A program made the position numbers and the translations under genes. The notes beneath the pieces were generated by a model, which was not told where the DNA came from, ran no database searches, and was given only the letters and a program-made list of their open reading frames with translations. Below, piece after piece: positions 35,612 through 46,861 of a stretch of 64,000 bases of DNA (position 1 is the first letter of the stretch; every line of letters starts with the position of its first letter). The stretch comes from Prevotella sp. (lineage in GTDB: Bacteria > Bacteroidota > Bacteroidia > Bacteroidales > Bacteroidaceae): NCBI GenBank assembly GCA_024695815.1, contig JAILHK010000008.1, positions 28,836 to 92,835 of the forward strand, in the 5' to 3' direction.

Positions 35612-37399
35612 ATGGCACATGGTATGGCCTTATATAAAAAGGTTTTAGGATATATACTCAGACCTATCGAAGAGAACATGTTGTTTTTTCTCTTCATGTA
35701 TGTGTTGGGTGCTGTGTGTATTCTCTTTGAACCGTGGGGTGGCTGTAGTCGTTTTTGGTCATTCTTTGAACTGCTGTTCGATGTGTATGTGCTGAGCGCC
35801 CTGCTATGTGTGGTTCCGAAGCGGTTGCGACAGGTCGTCAGGGGATGTCTCTACCCTATCTTTTATCTGACAGCCATTGTGGATATGGCGCTGTTCTACC
35901 GTTTAAATTCGCCTATCATTCCTATCCTGCTACAGATGGCGATGCAGTCGAACGTGAACGAATCGACAGAGGCTATCAATAGTTATATAGACAGCAGTCT
36001 GCTGTTATCGCCAGTGTCTTTGGTATTTGTGGTTCTGCTGGTGCACTTATGTATCGCCGTGAAGCCCGACTGGCGCCAGAAGCTGAAAGACTTTTTGCAA
36101 TGCGTGATGAAGCGTCACCGACTGGTGATTAGCAGCGGGCTTACCGCCTTGCTGTTGTTTTCAGGGTGGTCGTGCGCCATGAATAAGAAGTTCCTCTATT
36201 ATAATATTATTGAGGGTTTGAAGGTCATCGACGTGCAAAAAGAGATGGGCGATGACGATACACGTACTGGTTTTTATATTCCCGTTTACCGCCTTTTGGA
36301 TGCCATCGTCGAGAACAGGGAGATGAAGGACATCATCATGAAACTGCATGAACATGCGGGTAAAGGTGAAGCTACACTTGGTGATGATGCACCATCGCAT
36401 GTGGTGTTTATCATCGGCGAGAGTTACAACAGGTACCATTCGCATCTTTACGGTTATGATTTACCCACCACGCCTTATCAGGACAAACTAAATGAAACTG
36501 GCAGAATGGCTGTGTTCACCGATGCAGTGAGCAGTTGGAACGCTACCTGCGAGTCGTTTCAGAGCATGTTGTCTATGTATTGTGTAGGCGACAAACGGTC
36601 ATGGTATGAGTATCCGTTCTTTACCACATTGATACGCAATGCTGGTTATCAGGTGGCCTTTTTGAGTAATCAGTTTGTGATGGATTGTGGCACATCGTAC
36701 AGCTCGTTTGTGGAGGATGTGTTTATCAACGATAAGGTATTGAGCGATGCTCAGTTTGATATTCGTAACAGCGAGATACATCCTTACGACTTAGGACTCG
36801 TTGATGACTACAGACAGGTGAAAGATAAGGTTGCCGAGCACAACCTGTGGATATTCCACTTCATGGGACTTCATGCCGACTTCCATGAGCGTTATCCGGA
36901 GAGCTGGAAGCACTTTACGGCGAAGGATTACCACCGTCGGGATTTGTTGGCTGCGGATGTAGAGATACTGGCTGATTATGATAATGCCATACGCTATAAC
37001 GACTATGTCATCAAACGCATCATCGATGAGTTTAAGGACAAGGATGCCCTCATCGTGTTTGTGGCAGATCATGGCGAACGTGTGTATGACGACTGTCAGG
37101 TGTTTGGACGTAACCTGACGTGGAATGCCACTGATATCAAGTCGCAATTCTCTATTCCTTTCTGGATTTATGCCACACCGCGATACTACGAGCACCATCA
37201 GGACGATTTTAAGGCCATTCTGGACGCTCGGAACAAACGATACATGACAGACGCCATTGGACACACCTTGCTGCGCTTAGCGGGCGTTAAAACGCCTTAT
37301 TACAGAGCAGAGCGTGATGTTATATCGACAAAGTATGATGAGAATCGCAAGCGAATCATTCGCGAAGAGCGCGACTTTGATGAGATTGTGAAGCCTTAA
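35612..37399 (+). CDS. Phosphoethanolamine transferase/sulfatase family membrane protein
   Basis: N-terminal TM helices; VVFIIGESYNRYHSHLYGYDLPTTPYQDKL; FVADHGERVYDD. Confidence 0.9.
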   Translation: MAHGMALYKKVLGYILRPIEENMLFFLFMYVLGAVCILFEPWGGCSRFWSFFELLFDVYVLSALLCVVPKRLRQVVRGCLYPIFYLTAIVDMALFYRLNSPIIPILLQMAMQSNVNESTEAINSYIDSSLLLSPVSLVFVVLLVHLCIAVKPDWRQKLKDFLQCVMKRHRLVISSGLTALLLFSGWSCAMNKKFLYYNIIEGLKVIDVQKEMGDDDTRTGFYIPVYRLLDAIVENREMKDIIMKLHEHAGKGEATLGDDAPSHVVFIIGESYNRYHSHLYGYDLPTTPYQDKLNETGRMAVFTDAVSSWNATCESFQSMLSMYCVGDKRSWYEYPFFTTLIRNAGYQVAFLSNQFVMDCGTSYSSFVEDVFINDKVLSDAQFDIRNSEIHPYDLGLVDDYRQVKDKVAEHNLWIFHFMGLHADFHERYPESWKHFTAKDYHRRDLLAADVEILADYDNAIRYNDYVIKRIIDEFKDKDALIVFVADHGERVYDDCQVFGRNLTWNATDIKSQFSIPFWIYATPRYYEHHQDDFKAILDARNKRYMTDAIGHTLLRLAGVKTPYYRAERDVISTKYDENRKRIIREERDFDEIVKP

Positions 37400-37407
37400 G
37401 CGCATCG

Positions 37408-38799
37408 TCATTTCACGATAAACTTACGACCGTTGTGGATATAAAGGCCTGGGGTTGGTTTACGCACGCGTTGTCCATTCATATTGTAGATTGACGTAGG
37501 TTGTTGGCTTTGTGGAATATCGTAAATGCTGTTTGTCAGGTTATCTATTTGTTGAGTTAAGATATTGATTCGTTGAGCCACGAGCGAGTTTATTTCATCA
37601 TACTGTGATGAGAACTTTCGGCCTTCATTCGGATATACTTTTTGATGTTGTTTCACTGACTCATCGAAGATGTATTCAAAGCGCTGCTTAAGTTTTTCCA
37701 TCCGGCTGATATAGTTGTGATATAGGGATGGTTTAATGTTATTCCACAGTCGCAGGTAGGCATTTACAAAATCAGTGCGCTGGAAAAGTTTTTGATAGTA
37801 GCCGTAATGATGCAGGCTGCTCCACCCTATCTTGGTTCTGAAAGAAGAGTCGTAGTCCCATATAGGTCCAGTTTTGATGATGGTATTGTCTGTTTGGTTA
37901 TAGATAGAGTAGAACTTATTGCAACCCAAGGCATCGTCTGTGCCAAGGATATCGTGGATAAGTATCCATTTAGCCCATGATTCTATGTCTATGAGTGTTG
38001 AAATATCCTCCTGTCTGTGAAGTGCCTGTTCGAAGGTGGTGATGGTGGTATTAATGAAATCTATTTCATTGCTACTAATATCTTTGTCGTCAGGATATTT
38101 AAAGGTCCATGCGGTGTTGTCTGGTTGCTGATCAGTGTGTGTATATATGTTCTCGTTCCAGAAGAATGTGTCATCTTCGATGATGAATCCTTCTTTGCTG
38201 ATGTTAATTCTGTTTTCACCTCTTGCCACCGCTTCCATGAGATAATACATGCCCTGATACTGTCCGTTGAGAATGAGATGTACAAAGATATATTCGGGTG
38301 TCCATTCCTTTTCTAAGCACTGACTAATAGTGGTTCCTGTCATATTGATAATGTTGCTCTCTTTTTCGGTCATCATCGTATTCCATGTATATAGAGATAG
38401 AAGGAGCCATTCTTTATGGTCATCTGCCGGATTATTCCTGAAGAGTAAATCTTTTTTCTTGGTCAGTTTCAGTTTGTAGGGATGTTGGTCAAGATATAAG
38501 CCCGTGCTGTTGCCTCTTCTTTTTATTTTCATGCCAGATAAATCTTTTACGTAGGGGCCTGAGGCATAGAGAGTGTCGCTATTTGCCAGCATGATCATGC
38601 TGCCAGTGACGTAGTTGTTGTTAGTAATAGTTTTTGGCCAGTTGCTATTTGGTGGCAGTGCCACATCGGCCTGTGGCATTACACTATCAGTGGTGGTGAT
38701 GATGATCAATGGTGCACCTGTTTCTCTGAGTGTTTCTATGGATTGAGAAAAACAGAAAGTACTTATGCAAGATAGGAACAAACAAACTAAAAGGCGCAT
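37408..38799 (-). CDS. CotH kinase family protein with T9SS-like C-terminal tail
   Basis: MKIKRRGNSTGLYLDQHPYKLKL...YIFVHLILNGQYQGMYYLMEAV...GPIWDYDSSF; C-terminus SIYNMNGQRVRKPTPGLYIHNGRKFIVK. Confidence 0.88.
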   Translation of the reverse strand: MRLLVCLFLSCISTFCFSQSIETLRETGAPLIIITTTDSVMPQADVALPPNSNWPKTITNNNYVTGSMIMLANSDTLYASGPYVKDLSGMKIKRRGNSTGLYLDQHPYKLKLTKKKDLLFRNNPADDHKEWLLLSLYTWNTMMTEKESNIINMTGTTISQCLEKEWTPEYIFVHLILNGQYQGMYYLMEAVARGENRINISKEGFIIEDDTFFWNENIYTHTDQQPDNTAWTFKYPDDKDISSNEIDFINTTITTFEQALHRQEDISTLIDIESWAKWILIHDILGTDDALGCNKFYSIYNQTDNTIIKTGPIWDYDSSFRTKIGWSSLHHYGYYQKLFQRTDFVNAYLRLWNNIKPSLYHNYISRMEKLKQRFEYIFDESVKQHQKVYPNEGRKFSSQYDEINSLVAQRINILTQQIDNLTNSIYDIPQSQQPTSIYNMNGQRVRKPTPGLYIHNGRKFIVK

Positions 38800-38809
38800 A
38801 ACTATTTGA

Positions 38810-40744
38810 TTATCTGACGATAGCTATCTTACTCACTACCCCACTCTTTCCTTCGCTGGTGGCCACTGCCACCATATAGACGCCGCTGACCACACGGTTA
38901 CCATGCAGGTCACAGCCGTCCCAGGTGTAGGTGCCACCGTTAGAGCGGCCCTGTGAGACGAGTTTTCCGCTGGGGCTTAGTATCTTTACGTCGGCATCGA
39001 AAGAGAGGCCTGTGACCGTTATAAGACCCGTGTAGCCGGGCTCTACGGGGTTGGGATAGGCATAGACATTGTCTTTCTCCATCTCTTCGGCTGGTTCGGT
39101 GGCATCGCTGACATACGAGCAGAGACCATTGAAGGTTCCAAAGTACACCTTGCCGCTAGTGGGGTCAATAGCTATAGACTCAATATTGTTGCTGAGCAGC
39201 GGACTGTTCTCGGTGGTAAAATGATAAATCTGCTCCATATTGTCGGCACTGATCAGATAGACACCGTTACCATTGGTTCCTATCCACTTGCGGTTGCCGC
39301 CATCAATTGCTATACAACTGATGTTGACACCATTCATCAGGTAGTCGGCAAAGTTGCTGCCGTCGTTGCGTGGCACTTTGATTTGCTGGAAAGTGACTTT
39401 CGATTGTCCTACTTCGTCGCTGGCAATCATGAAGAGTCCCTTGGCGGTGCCCAACCAAATGTTATGGTCGCGGTCTTCGCTGATGGCATTGATATAAGAC
39501 ACGTTGTAGCTGACACCATCCTGATTGGTGAAATAGTTCTCACCATTAACGGAATAAGAATAATAGGATTTAAGTCCGTCAAGCCAGATGTCATAACAGA
39601 ATACAGTAGGTTTTTCCCAGTTAGAATTGACAAACCATAGGTAGCCGCGACTATCTATCATCATATTTGACAGACCAGTTAATCCTATATTGTTCTCATT
39701 TGTCAGTTCCTGCTGATAATGATCAACCCACTCTCCTTCTTTTGTCAGTTCTAATAGATTAACGTGGTCGGCTTGACTATTAAGTATCCAGAGACTTTCG
39801 TTTTTATCAAACTTGAGTCCGTTGATGAGTATATAGGAATTATCTAATTGTTTTCCTCGGTCAACAGCTCCCTTCAGCGGACTATTGTCTTTGTTATAGT
39901 ACTTTGATAGTTTTCCATCCAGAAACTCATATAATCCACATCGTCCACCCACAAAGATATGGTTTTCATTAAAGGGGTCAACAGCAAAACAGTTGTTGTC
40001 TAAATATGAATAGCCAGTGATAGTCTGAAGATTATCTTCTAAAATTTGCCATTCGTCGTTTTGTAATATCTGTGCAGTCCCTGGTCGATGGAGATCCATG
40101 GCCCCGGAGAGGAAATAACCACCCACGGTGTAAAGCCGATTGCCTACGAACTGCATGTTGTAGAAGTAGTTGTACTTAGGACCACCTGGTTGGAGGGTCT
40201 TGACCACGGGCAGGTTGGTGTCGTAGTCGTCGGTCTTAAGAACGGGCAGCGAGGTGGGATACTGCGGATGGGTGGGACGATAGGTGTCGCTGATTTCCCC
40301 ACGCTGCATGTTGACTTTGATAATGGCAAAGCGGACATACAGGTAGGCGTAGATGCCATCGATGGTCAGGCTGTCGATGGTCTTATCGTCGGTCATAGAC
40401 TTCTTGTAGAGTGCTGCAATATTGGTGATATTACCATTGGCATCTAGCAGGTCTATGTTGGAGTTCTGATAGATGATGATGAGCTTACGGGCGTCGTTGT
40501 TCCAGGCAATATGTGTGATATAGGTGTCGCTGAGACCTGTGATCTTGTCGTAGGTGGTGATGCTCTGGTCGTTGAGGTTGTACTGATACAAGCTGTTGGA
40601 CGCCAGCACATAGAGGTTGTTGCCACCTTTCGCAATTTGCTGGGGCTCGTGGTACGACATGTATGCCTGCCACGAACCTACCTGTGCCTGCAGTGACACG
40701 AGTGCACATACGGCGATTAGTAATAGAACAACGATTCTTCTCAT
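38810..40744 (-). CDS. porZ: PorZ-like T9SS component (propeller repeats plus C-terminal sorting-like domain)
   Basis: WQAYMSYHEPQQIAKGGNNLYVLASNSLYQYNLNDQSITTYDKITGLSDTYITHIAWN; VYAYPNPVEPGYTG...VVSKIAIVR. Start MRRIVVLLLIAVCALVSLQAQ at 40744; the 40978 extension overlaps rdgB. Confidence 0.85.
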   Translation of the reverse strand: MRRIVVLLLIAVCALVSLQAQVGSWQAYMSYHEPQQIAKGGNNLYVLASNSLYQYNLNDQSITTYDKITGLSDTYITHIAWNNDARKLIIIYQNSNIDLLDANGNITNIAALYKKSMTDDKTIDSLTIDGIYAYLYVRFAIIKVNMQRGEISDTYRPTHPQYPTSLPVLKTDDYDTNLPVVKTLQPGGPKYNYFYNMQFVGNRLYTVGGYFLSGAMDLHRPGTAQILQNDEWQILEDNLQTITGYSYLDNNCFAVDPFNENHIFVGGRCGLYEFLDGKLSKYYNKDNSPLKGAVDRGKQLDNSYILINGLKFDKNESLWILNSQADHVNLLELTKEGEWVDHYQQELTNENNIGLTGLSNMMIDSRGYLWFVNSNWEKPTVFCYDIWLDGLKSYYSYSVNGENYFTNQDGVSYNVSYINAISEDRDHNIWLGTAKGLFMIASDEVGQSKVTFQQIKVPRNDGSNFADYLMNGVNISCIAIDGGNRKWIGTNGNGVYLISADNMEQIYHFTTENSPLLSNNIESIAIDPTSGKVYFGTFNGLCSYVSDATEPAEEMEKDNVYAYPNPVEPGYTGLITVTGLSFDADVKILSPSGKLVSQGRSNGGTYTWDGCDLHGNRVVSGVYMVAVATSEGKSGVVSKIAIVR

Positions 40745-40745
40745 T

Positions 40746-41372
40746 TTATACCTTTTGTAGGAAGTCGGCCAGCTTCTGGGTGGCACGGGCGCGGTGGCTG
40801 ATGGTGTTTTTGACATCCATACCCAACTCGGCAAAGGTCTTGTCGTAGCCTTCGGGACGGAAGATGGGGTCGTAGCCAAAGCCCTCTGCCCCACTCCGCT
40901 CGCGGGTGATCTCGCCATCGACGATGCCCTCGAACTGATATTCCTGTTTGATGCTGGTGCAACCACAGGGACAGACATCCTTTTTTAGTATTAACGCAAT
41001 GACGGTGCGGAATCGTGCCTTGCGATTGTTATTTTCTGCTAAATCCTGAAGCAACTGGGTCATGTTGGCTTCGCTGTCGTGACTTTCTGCTGCTGGATTC
41101 TTGGTGTTGGCATAGCGGGCGCTATAGACGCCGGGAGCGCCTTTGAGTGCCTCTACCTCAAGACCGGTATCGTCGGCAAAGCAGCTCATGTGGTAGTGGT
41201 CATAGACATAGCGGGCCTTTTGCAGGGCGTTGGCTTCGAGCGTGGTGCCCGTCTCAGGGATATCTACATCGCAACCAATGTCTTTCAGGGATAGTATCTC
41301 TACCCTATCGCCTATAATCTGTCGTATCTCGCTGAGCTTATGCTCGTTGTTGGTGGCAAAAACTATCTTCAT
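40746..41372 (-). CDS. rdgB: Non-canonical purine NTP pyrophosphatase (RdgB/HAM1)
   Basis: [19 protein letters not shown]...[24 protein letters not shown]...[21 protein letters not shown]. Confidence 0.96.
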   Translation of the reverse strand: MKIVFATNNEHKLSEIRQIIGDRVEILSLKDIGCDVDIPETGTTLEANALQKARYVYDHYHMSCFADDTGLEVEALKGAPGVYSARYANTKNPAAESHDSEANMTQLLQDLAENNNRKARFRTVIALILKKDVCPCGCTSIKQEYQFEGIVDGEITRERSGAEGFGYDPIFRPEGYDKTFAELGMDVKNTISHRARATQKLADFLQKV

Positions 41373-41379
41373 ACGTTTG

Positions 41380-42351
41380 TTATGCTTTCAGTTTTGGCGT
41401 CTTGCGCGCCGTGGGGTCAATGGTTTTCTGACCGGGTGTCTTCACCTTGATGGCATCAAAACCTTCGCCAAAGACACCAATAACGGCACTCTGCGACACG
41501 AAGGCGTTGGGGTCTATCATCTTGATGAGACGGAACATGTCGGTGCTCTCGTTCTTCTTGGCCAGGATACACAGCACTTTGCGCTCCTTGCCCGAATACC
41601 AGCCGTGACCATCGAGGATGGTGACGCCGTGGTCCATGCGGGTGCCGATGGCGTTGGCTATCTCCTGCCACTTCTCAGAGAAGATGAGGAACTGCACTGA
41701 AGAGCGGCGACGGTTGTAGATATAGTCGAGCATGAAGTTCTCGATCATCATGGTACAGAAGCCGAACACTACCATGTGAGTGCGGTCGAGCATGTCGCCA
41801 AACTGCGGGATGAACAGACAGGAGCCTACAATCATGAAGTCGAGGATGAATAGCACCGTGCCCAGCGACATGTTGTAGTACTTGTTCACAGAGGCCGCGA
41901 TGATGTCGGAACCACCTGTGGAACCGTTGTTCAGGAACACGATACCCAGCGACGAACCTGTCATCATACAGCCGATGATGAGCGACATGAAGTTCTGGCC
42001 CTCGCCCAGTATCTTCACCATCTCGCCCGACTCATCGCGCGGCACCAGCTCTTTCATCAGTCCCAACAGGAACGTCAGCACGATGATGGCATAGATGGTC
42101 TTCATCAGGAACTTCAGTCCCAGGATCTTCAGTGCGATGACCAGCAGCGCCAGGTTGATGAGGAAATAGGTGTATTGGTTGGGAAAACCACTGGCATATT
42201 CCACAATAGCAGCGATACCCGACACGCCTCCGGTCACAATCTCATAGGGCATGAGGAAGAAGGTGAAACCAAAGGCATATAAAAAAAGGCCAAGGGTTAT
42301 GAAAACATAATCCTGGACCTCTTTCATGATGATGCGATGATTGATAGTCAT
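41380..42351 (-). CDS. YitT family (DUF161/DUF2179) membrane protein
   Basis: [29 protein letters not shown]...[15 protein letters not shown]...[16 protein letters not shown]. Confidence 0.93.
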   Translation of the reverse strand: MTINHRIIMKEVQDYVFITLGLFLYAFGFTFFLMPYEIVTGGVSGIAAIVEYASGFPNQYTYFLINLALLVIALKILGLKFLMKTIYAIIVLTFLLGLMKELVPRDESGEMVKILGEGQNFMSLIIGCMMTGSSLGIVFLNNGSTGGSDIIAASVNKYYNMSLGTVLFILDFMIVGSCLFIPQFGDMLDRTHMVVFGFCTMMIENFMLDYIYNRRRSSVQFLIFSEKWQEIANAIGTRMDHGVTILDGHGWYSGKERKVLCILAKKNESTDMFRLIKMIDPNAFVSQSAVIGVFGEGFDAIKVKTPGQKTIDPTARKTPKLKA

Positions 42352-45168
42352 TTATTTGATAACGATATTCACCATACGCTTAGGGACGATGATAACCTTT
42401 ACTATCTGCTTGTCTTCTACGTACTTGGCCGTACGCTCGTCGTTGCGTACCAGTGACTCGATGGCGGCATTGTCGGCATCGGCAGCCAGCTGAATCTCGA
42501 AGCGGGTCTTACCGTTGAAGGCTACACCCATCTTCACGCTGCTCTCTACCAAGTAGGCCTCGTTCCACTCGGGCCACTGTGCGTCGCACACACTACCCTG
42601 CTCGCCCAGCATCTCCCAAAGCTCTTCGGCCATGTGGGGTGCGAAGGGGGCAATCAGGATGACGAGCGTCTGGAGCAGTTCCTTGTTCTTGCACTTCTGC
42701 TGAGACAGCTCGTTGGTGCAAATCATGAAGGCCGAGATAGCGGTGTTGTAAGAGAATTGCTCGATGTCTTGCGACACCTTCTTGATGAGCTTATGAACAC
42801 TCTTCAGGTTGTCGGCGGTAGCCTCGCCCTCGAAACCATTCTGGAAGAGGTTCCAGAACTTCTTCAGGAAGCGGTGGCAGCCATCGATACCGTTGGTATC
42901 CCAAGGCTTTGACTGCTCTACAGGACCGAGGAACATCTCGTAGAGGCGCAGGGTGTCAGCACCATATTTCTCTACAATCATGTCGGGGTTTACCACGTTG
43001 TACATAGACTTAGACATCTTTTCTACTGCCCAGCCGCAGATATATTTACCTTCTTCGAGGATAAACTCGGCATTGTTGTACTCAGGACGCCAAGCCTTGA
43101 AGGCCTCGATATCCAGCACGTCGGCAGAGACGATGTTCACATCCACGTGGATAGGTGTGGTCTCCTTGTAGTTCTTGCGCAGGTTCAGGCTCACGAACTT
43201 ACCCTTGTCGGCACCTTCGTCCTCGATACGATAGACGAAGTTAGAGCGTCCCTGAATCATACCCTGGTTCACCAGCTTCTTGAAGGGCTCGTCCTCGCAG
43301 GTGTAGCCTGAATCGTAGAGGAACTTATCCCAGAAGCGTGAGTAGATGAGGTGACCAGTGGCGTGCTCGCTACCACCCACATAGAGGTCCACGTTGCGCC
43401 AGTATTCGTTTTTATCCTTGTTGGTCAGCGCCTGGTCGTTGTGGGGGTCCATATAGCGCAGGTAGTAGGCTGATGAGCCTGCAAAGCCGGGCATGGTGTT
43501 CAGCTCGAGGGGGAAGACGGTCTTGTTGTCGATGTCGGAAACGCTGACCACGGTGTTGGTCTCGGTGTTCCAAGCCCACTGGCGTGCGCGACCCAATGGG
43601 GGTTCGCCAGTCTCGGTGGGCTTATACTCGTCGATCTCGGGCAGTTCCAGAGGCAGACACTCCTTTGGAATCATATAGGGCATGTCGTCCTTGTAGTAAA
43701 CGGGGAATGGCTCGCCCCAGTAGCGCTGACGCGAGAAGATAGCATCGCGCAGACGGTAGTTGACCTTCACGCGGCCCAAGCCTTGCTCGGTGACGTATTT
43801 CTTGGTGGCAGCGATGGCCTCTTTCACGGTGAGTCCGTTGAGCGAGAACTTATCGCTGGCAGAGTTGCACATGATACCGTCTTTGGCATCGAAGCTCTCC
43901 TCGCTGACGTCGGCACCCTCGATGACGGGGATGATGGGCAGGTTGAAGTGCTTGGCAAAGGCATAGTCACGAGAGTCGTGAGCAGGCACAGCCATGATGG
44001 CGCCAGTGCCGTAGCCAGCCAATACGTATTCAGAGATCCATACAGGAATCTTGTCGCCTGTAAATGGGTTGATGGCGTATGAGCCAGAGAACACACCAGT
44101 TACGCTGTGGTCCATCTGGCGCTCGCGCTCAGTGCGCTTCTTCACATAGGCCAGATACTCATCGACGGCAGCCTGCTGGTCGGCAGTAGTCAGTTCTTTC
44201 ACCAGGTCGCTCTCAGGAGCCAGTACCATGAAGGTCACACCAAACATGGTGTCGGCACGGGTGGTGAAGATGGTGAAGTGCTTGTCGCTGTCGGCCACGT
44301 TGAATTCAACCTCAGTACCCTCGCTACGGCCAATCCAGTTGCGCTGAGCCTCTTTCAGCGAGTCGGTCCAGTCGATAGTGTCCAGTCCGTCGAGCAGGCG
44401 CTGTGCATAGGCCGATACGCGCAGACACCACTGGCGCATCTTCTTTTGTTCTACGGGATAGCCACCACGTTCAGAGACACCGTTGATGACTTCGTCGTTG
44501 GCCAGCACGGTACCCAGTGCGGGGCACCAGTTCACCATGGTCTCGGCCAGATAGGCAATACGATAGTTCATCAGCACTTCCTGCTTCTTCTTCTCAGAGA
44601 ATGCGGCCCATTCGGCAGCCGTGAAGTGCAGCTCCTCGCTGCCCTGAGCACCGCAGTCCTTAGTACCCATCAGTTCGAAGTGCTCAATGAGCTTGATGAT
44701 GGGCTGTGCCTTCTGCGAAGAAATGCTGTAGTAAGAGCGGAACATACGCTGGAAGGCCCACTGTGTCCAGTGGTAATAGCCTGGGTCACAGGTGCGTACC
44801 TCGCGACTCCAGTCGAACGAGAAGCCAATCTTATCCAACTGCTCGCGATAGCGGTTGATGTTCTGTTCGGTGGTGATGGCAGGGTGCTGGCCCGTCTGGA
44901 TGGCATATTGCTCTGCGGGCAGTCCGTAGGCATCGTATCCCATGGGGTTCAGCACGTTGAAACCCTTCAGGCGCTTGTAGCGTGCATAGATGTCGCTGGC
45001 AATGTAGCCGAGGGGGTGACCCACGTGAAGTCCGGCGCCGCTAGGGTAGGGGAACATGTTCAGAACGTAGAATTTCTTCTTTTTCTCATCTTCCACTACG
45101 CGATAGGTGCCATTGTCCACCCAGCGTTTCTGCCATTTTTTCTCAATGTCTCTGAAATTGTATTCCAT
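42352..45168 (-). CDS. leuS: Leucyl-tRNA synthetase
   Basis: [62 protein letters not shown]. Confidence 0.98.
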   Translation of the reverse strand: MEYNFRDIEKKWQKRWVDNGTYRVVEDEKKKKFYVLNMFPYPSGAGLHVGHPLGYIASDIYARYKRLKGFNVLNPMGYDAYGLPAEQYAIQTGQHPAITTEQNINRYREQLDKIGFSFDWSREVRTCDPGYYHWTQWAFQRMFRSYYSISSQKAQPIIKLIEHFELMGTKDCGAQGSEELHFTAAEWAAFSEKKKQEVLMNYRIAYLAETMVNWCPALGTVLANDEVINGVSERGGYPVEQKKMRQWCLRVSAYAQRLLDGLDTIDWTDSLKEAQRNWIGRSEGTEVEFNVADSDKHFTIFTTRADTMFGVTFMVLAPESDLVKELTTADQQAAVDEYLAYVKKRTERERQMDHSVTGVFSGSYAINPFTGDKIPVWISEYVLAGYGTGAIMAVPAHDSRDYAFAKHFNLPIIPVIEGADVSEESFDAKDGIMCNSASDKFSLNGLTVKEAIAATKKYVTEQGLGRVKVNYRLRDAIFSRQRYWGEPFPVYYKDDMPYMIPKECLPLELPEIDEYKPTETGEPPLGRARQWAWNTETNTVVSVSDIDNKTVFPLELNTMPGFAGSSAYYLRYMDPHNDQALTNKDKNEYWRNVDLYVGGSEHATGHLIYSRFWDKFLYDSGYTCEDEPFKKLVNQGMIQGRSNFVYRIEDEGADKGKFVSLNLRKNYKETTPIHVDVNIVSADVLDIEAFKAWRPEYNNAEFILEEGKYICGWAVEKMSKSMYNVVNPDMIVEKYGADTLRLYEMFLGPVEQSKPWDTNGIDGCHRFLKKFWNLFQNGFEGEATADNLKSVHKLIKKVSQDIEQFSYNTAISAFMICTNELSQQKCKNKELLQTLVILIAPFAPHMAEELWEMLGEQGSVCDAQWPEWNEAYLVESSVKMGVAFNGKTRFEIQLAADADNAAIESLVRNDERTAKYVEDKQIVKVIIVPKRMVNIVIK

Positions 45169-45362
45169 ATCTTTGTTTTGCTTTTATTTCCTAATGTTTT
45201 CAAGTGTGCAAAGTTACTGAGAATAATTCTTTTCTCCAAAAAAAAGAGTTCAAATCACATTATTTAATAAAATTAATGCTTAAAAACGTTGCTGTTTAAA
45301 ATAAAAAAGTTACTTTTGCATACAAATTCATTTAATATTAACTTTAAACGATACGAAAGATT

Positions 45363-46688
45363 ATGATTAAAACATTACGCTTGTTTTTGGTAGCTATGTT
45401 GGCTATGGTTGGCATGAATGCAAATGCGGGAAAAATCGTGTTTGCCGATATTATTCCTGAACTGGTGAATGGTACAGCCTATACTGATCCATTCGATGGT
45501 GGTGACTTTACCGTGACCTTTGCTGGTGGTGGTAATAACGGTAAATACTATAATACTGGTACTGGTATTCGCTTGTATGCTAATGGAACTATGACGATTG
45601 CCGCTAAGGAAGGCACTATCAAGAAGATTGTCATTGTTTATGATGGTACCAACAAGCCTGAAAGTGAAGATGTTGTAAACGTAGGTACTTATAATGTAGC
45701 TGGCGGTTACTGGACTGGTGATGCTTCAGAGGTTGTGTTCACACGTCCTGAAGGTGCTGGTCACTGGCGTATTAAGTCAATTGCTGTCAACGACGATGCT
45801 ATAATTCCTGAAGTTCCCACAGAGGGTCAGACAGCTGAGACAGCTATTACCGTAGCTCGTGCTTTGGAGATTATCAATGGTCTTGACACGGGTAAGTCAA
45901 CTGATTTCACTTACTATGTGAAGGGTATTGCTACTTCTGAAGTTGAGATCAACTATAGCAGTGCAACCTTTACCATTGCTGATACAGCTGAAGGTACAGC
46001 CGTTCTGAAGGCTTACAACTTGAAAGGTCTTGGCAATAAGGACGCTGCTACAGGTCTGTTTAAGAAGGGTGATACTGTTGTGTTGTTCGGTAATCTGCTG
46101 AAGTATGAGAAGACCGACGTTAATCCTGTTGAGATTATCCCTGAGATTACAAGTGGATATGTTGTATCTGTCAATGGTGATACAGAGCAAAAAGTAGAGC
46201 TCATTGGTGTTGCACAGGCATTGGAGCTCATCAATGCTCTTGATGATAATGCAACGACTGCAGCTTATCAGGTGAAGGGCTTCGTCGTGGGTGGTGATCC
46301 TACCTTCGATCGTAAAACTGAAGATAATAGTCTCTTTGGAAATACCACTTTCACTATTGCTGCTGAGAAGAATGGTTCTAACACTCTGACAGCTTACCGT
46401 TGTAAGTTCTTTAACAATAAGAACTTCGGTGAAGATGACATTACAGCCCTCAAGGATGGTGATGAGGTAGTTATTCAGGGTTCACTCCAGAAGTATGTAA
46501 AGGATAATGTTACTACTCCTGAGTTGAAAGACTGCTACATCGTTAGCATCAATGGTGCTACCTCTGGCATCAACAACATGAAGAACGAAGGTGTTAAGAA
46601 GGTAATCTACAACCTCGCTGGTCAGCGCGTGAAGAGCGTACAGAAGGGTCTGTACATCATCAACGGCAAGAAGTGCTTCGTGAAGTAA
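45363..46688 (+). CDS. Secreted protein with two OB-fold-like repeats and T9SS-like C-terminal tail
   Basis: Repeat 1 AETAITVARALEIINGLDTGK...YYVKGIAT...TFTIADTAEG...KKGDTVVLFGNLLKYEK; repeat 2 VELIGVAQALELINALDDNA...YQVKGFVV...TFTIAAEKNG...KDGDEVVIQGSLQKYVK; tail IYNLAGQRVKSVQKGLYIINGKKCFVK. Confidence 0.75.
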   Translation: MIKTLRLFLVAMLAMVGMNANAGKIVFADIIPELVNGTAYTDPFDGGDFTVTFAGGGNNGKYYNTGTGIRLYANGTMTIAAKEGTIKKIVIVYDGTNKPESEDVVNVGTYNVAGGYWTGDASEVVFTRPEGAGHWRIKSIAVNDDAIIPEVPTEGQTAETAITVARALEIINGLDTGKSTDFTYYVKGIATSEVEINYSSATFTIADTAEGTAVLKAYNLKGLGNKDAATGLFKKGDTVVLFGNLLKYEKTDVNPVEIIPEITSGYVVSVNGDTEQKVELIGVAQALELINALDDNATTAAYQVKGFVVGGDPTFDRKTEDNSLFGNTTFTIAAEKNGSNTLTAYRCKFFNNKNFGEDDITALKDGDEVVIQGSLQKYVKDNVTTPELKDCYIVSINGATSGINNMKNEGVKKVIYNLAGQRVKSVQKGLYIINGKKCFVK

Positions 46689-46710
46689 TTCGTTGATAAT
46701 ACCTATATCG

Positions 46711-46748
46711 GCGAGGCAAGAACCTATGGGTTTTGCCTCGCTTTTTTT
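46711..46748 (+). terminator. Intrinsic terminator
   Basis: GCGAGGCAAGAACC tat GGGTTTTGCCTCGC + TTTTTTT. Confidence 0.92.
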
Positions 46749-46760
46749 GTTATTACAGAA

Positions 46761-46848
46761 AAAAAACGTAACTTTGCAACGAGAAAAGCATAGCTTTACA
46801 GGTGGAATAGTGGCACTTTACTATTCTAAAAGCATAGCTTTGCGATAA
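46761..46848. repeat. 22-bp-period tandem array containing promoter-like units, upstream of mutS
   Basis: aaaaaacgtaactttgcaacga (46761) / gaaaagcatagctttacaggtg (46783) / gaatagtggcactttactattc (46805) / taaaagcatagctttgcgataa (46827). Confidence 0.85.
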
Positions 46849-46861
46849 TAAAAGTAAAAGA

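Noticed and set aside
45240-45260. tRNA-like GTTCAAATC string upstream of leuS
   Set aside because: No cloverleaf around it; no tRNA or rRNA gene recognised anywhere in the window.
44107-45267. 386-aa plus-strand ORF opposite leuS
   Set aside because: Antisense shadow of leuS.
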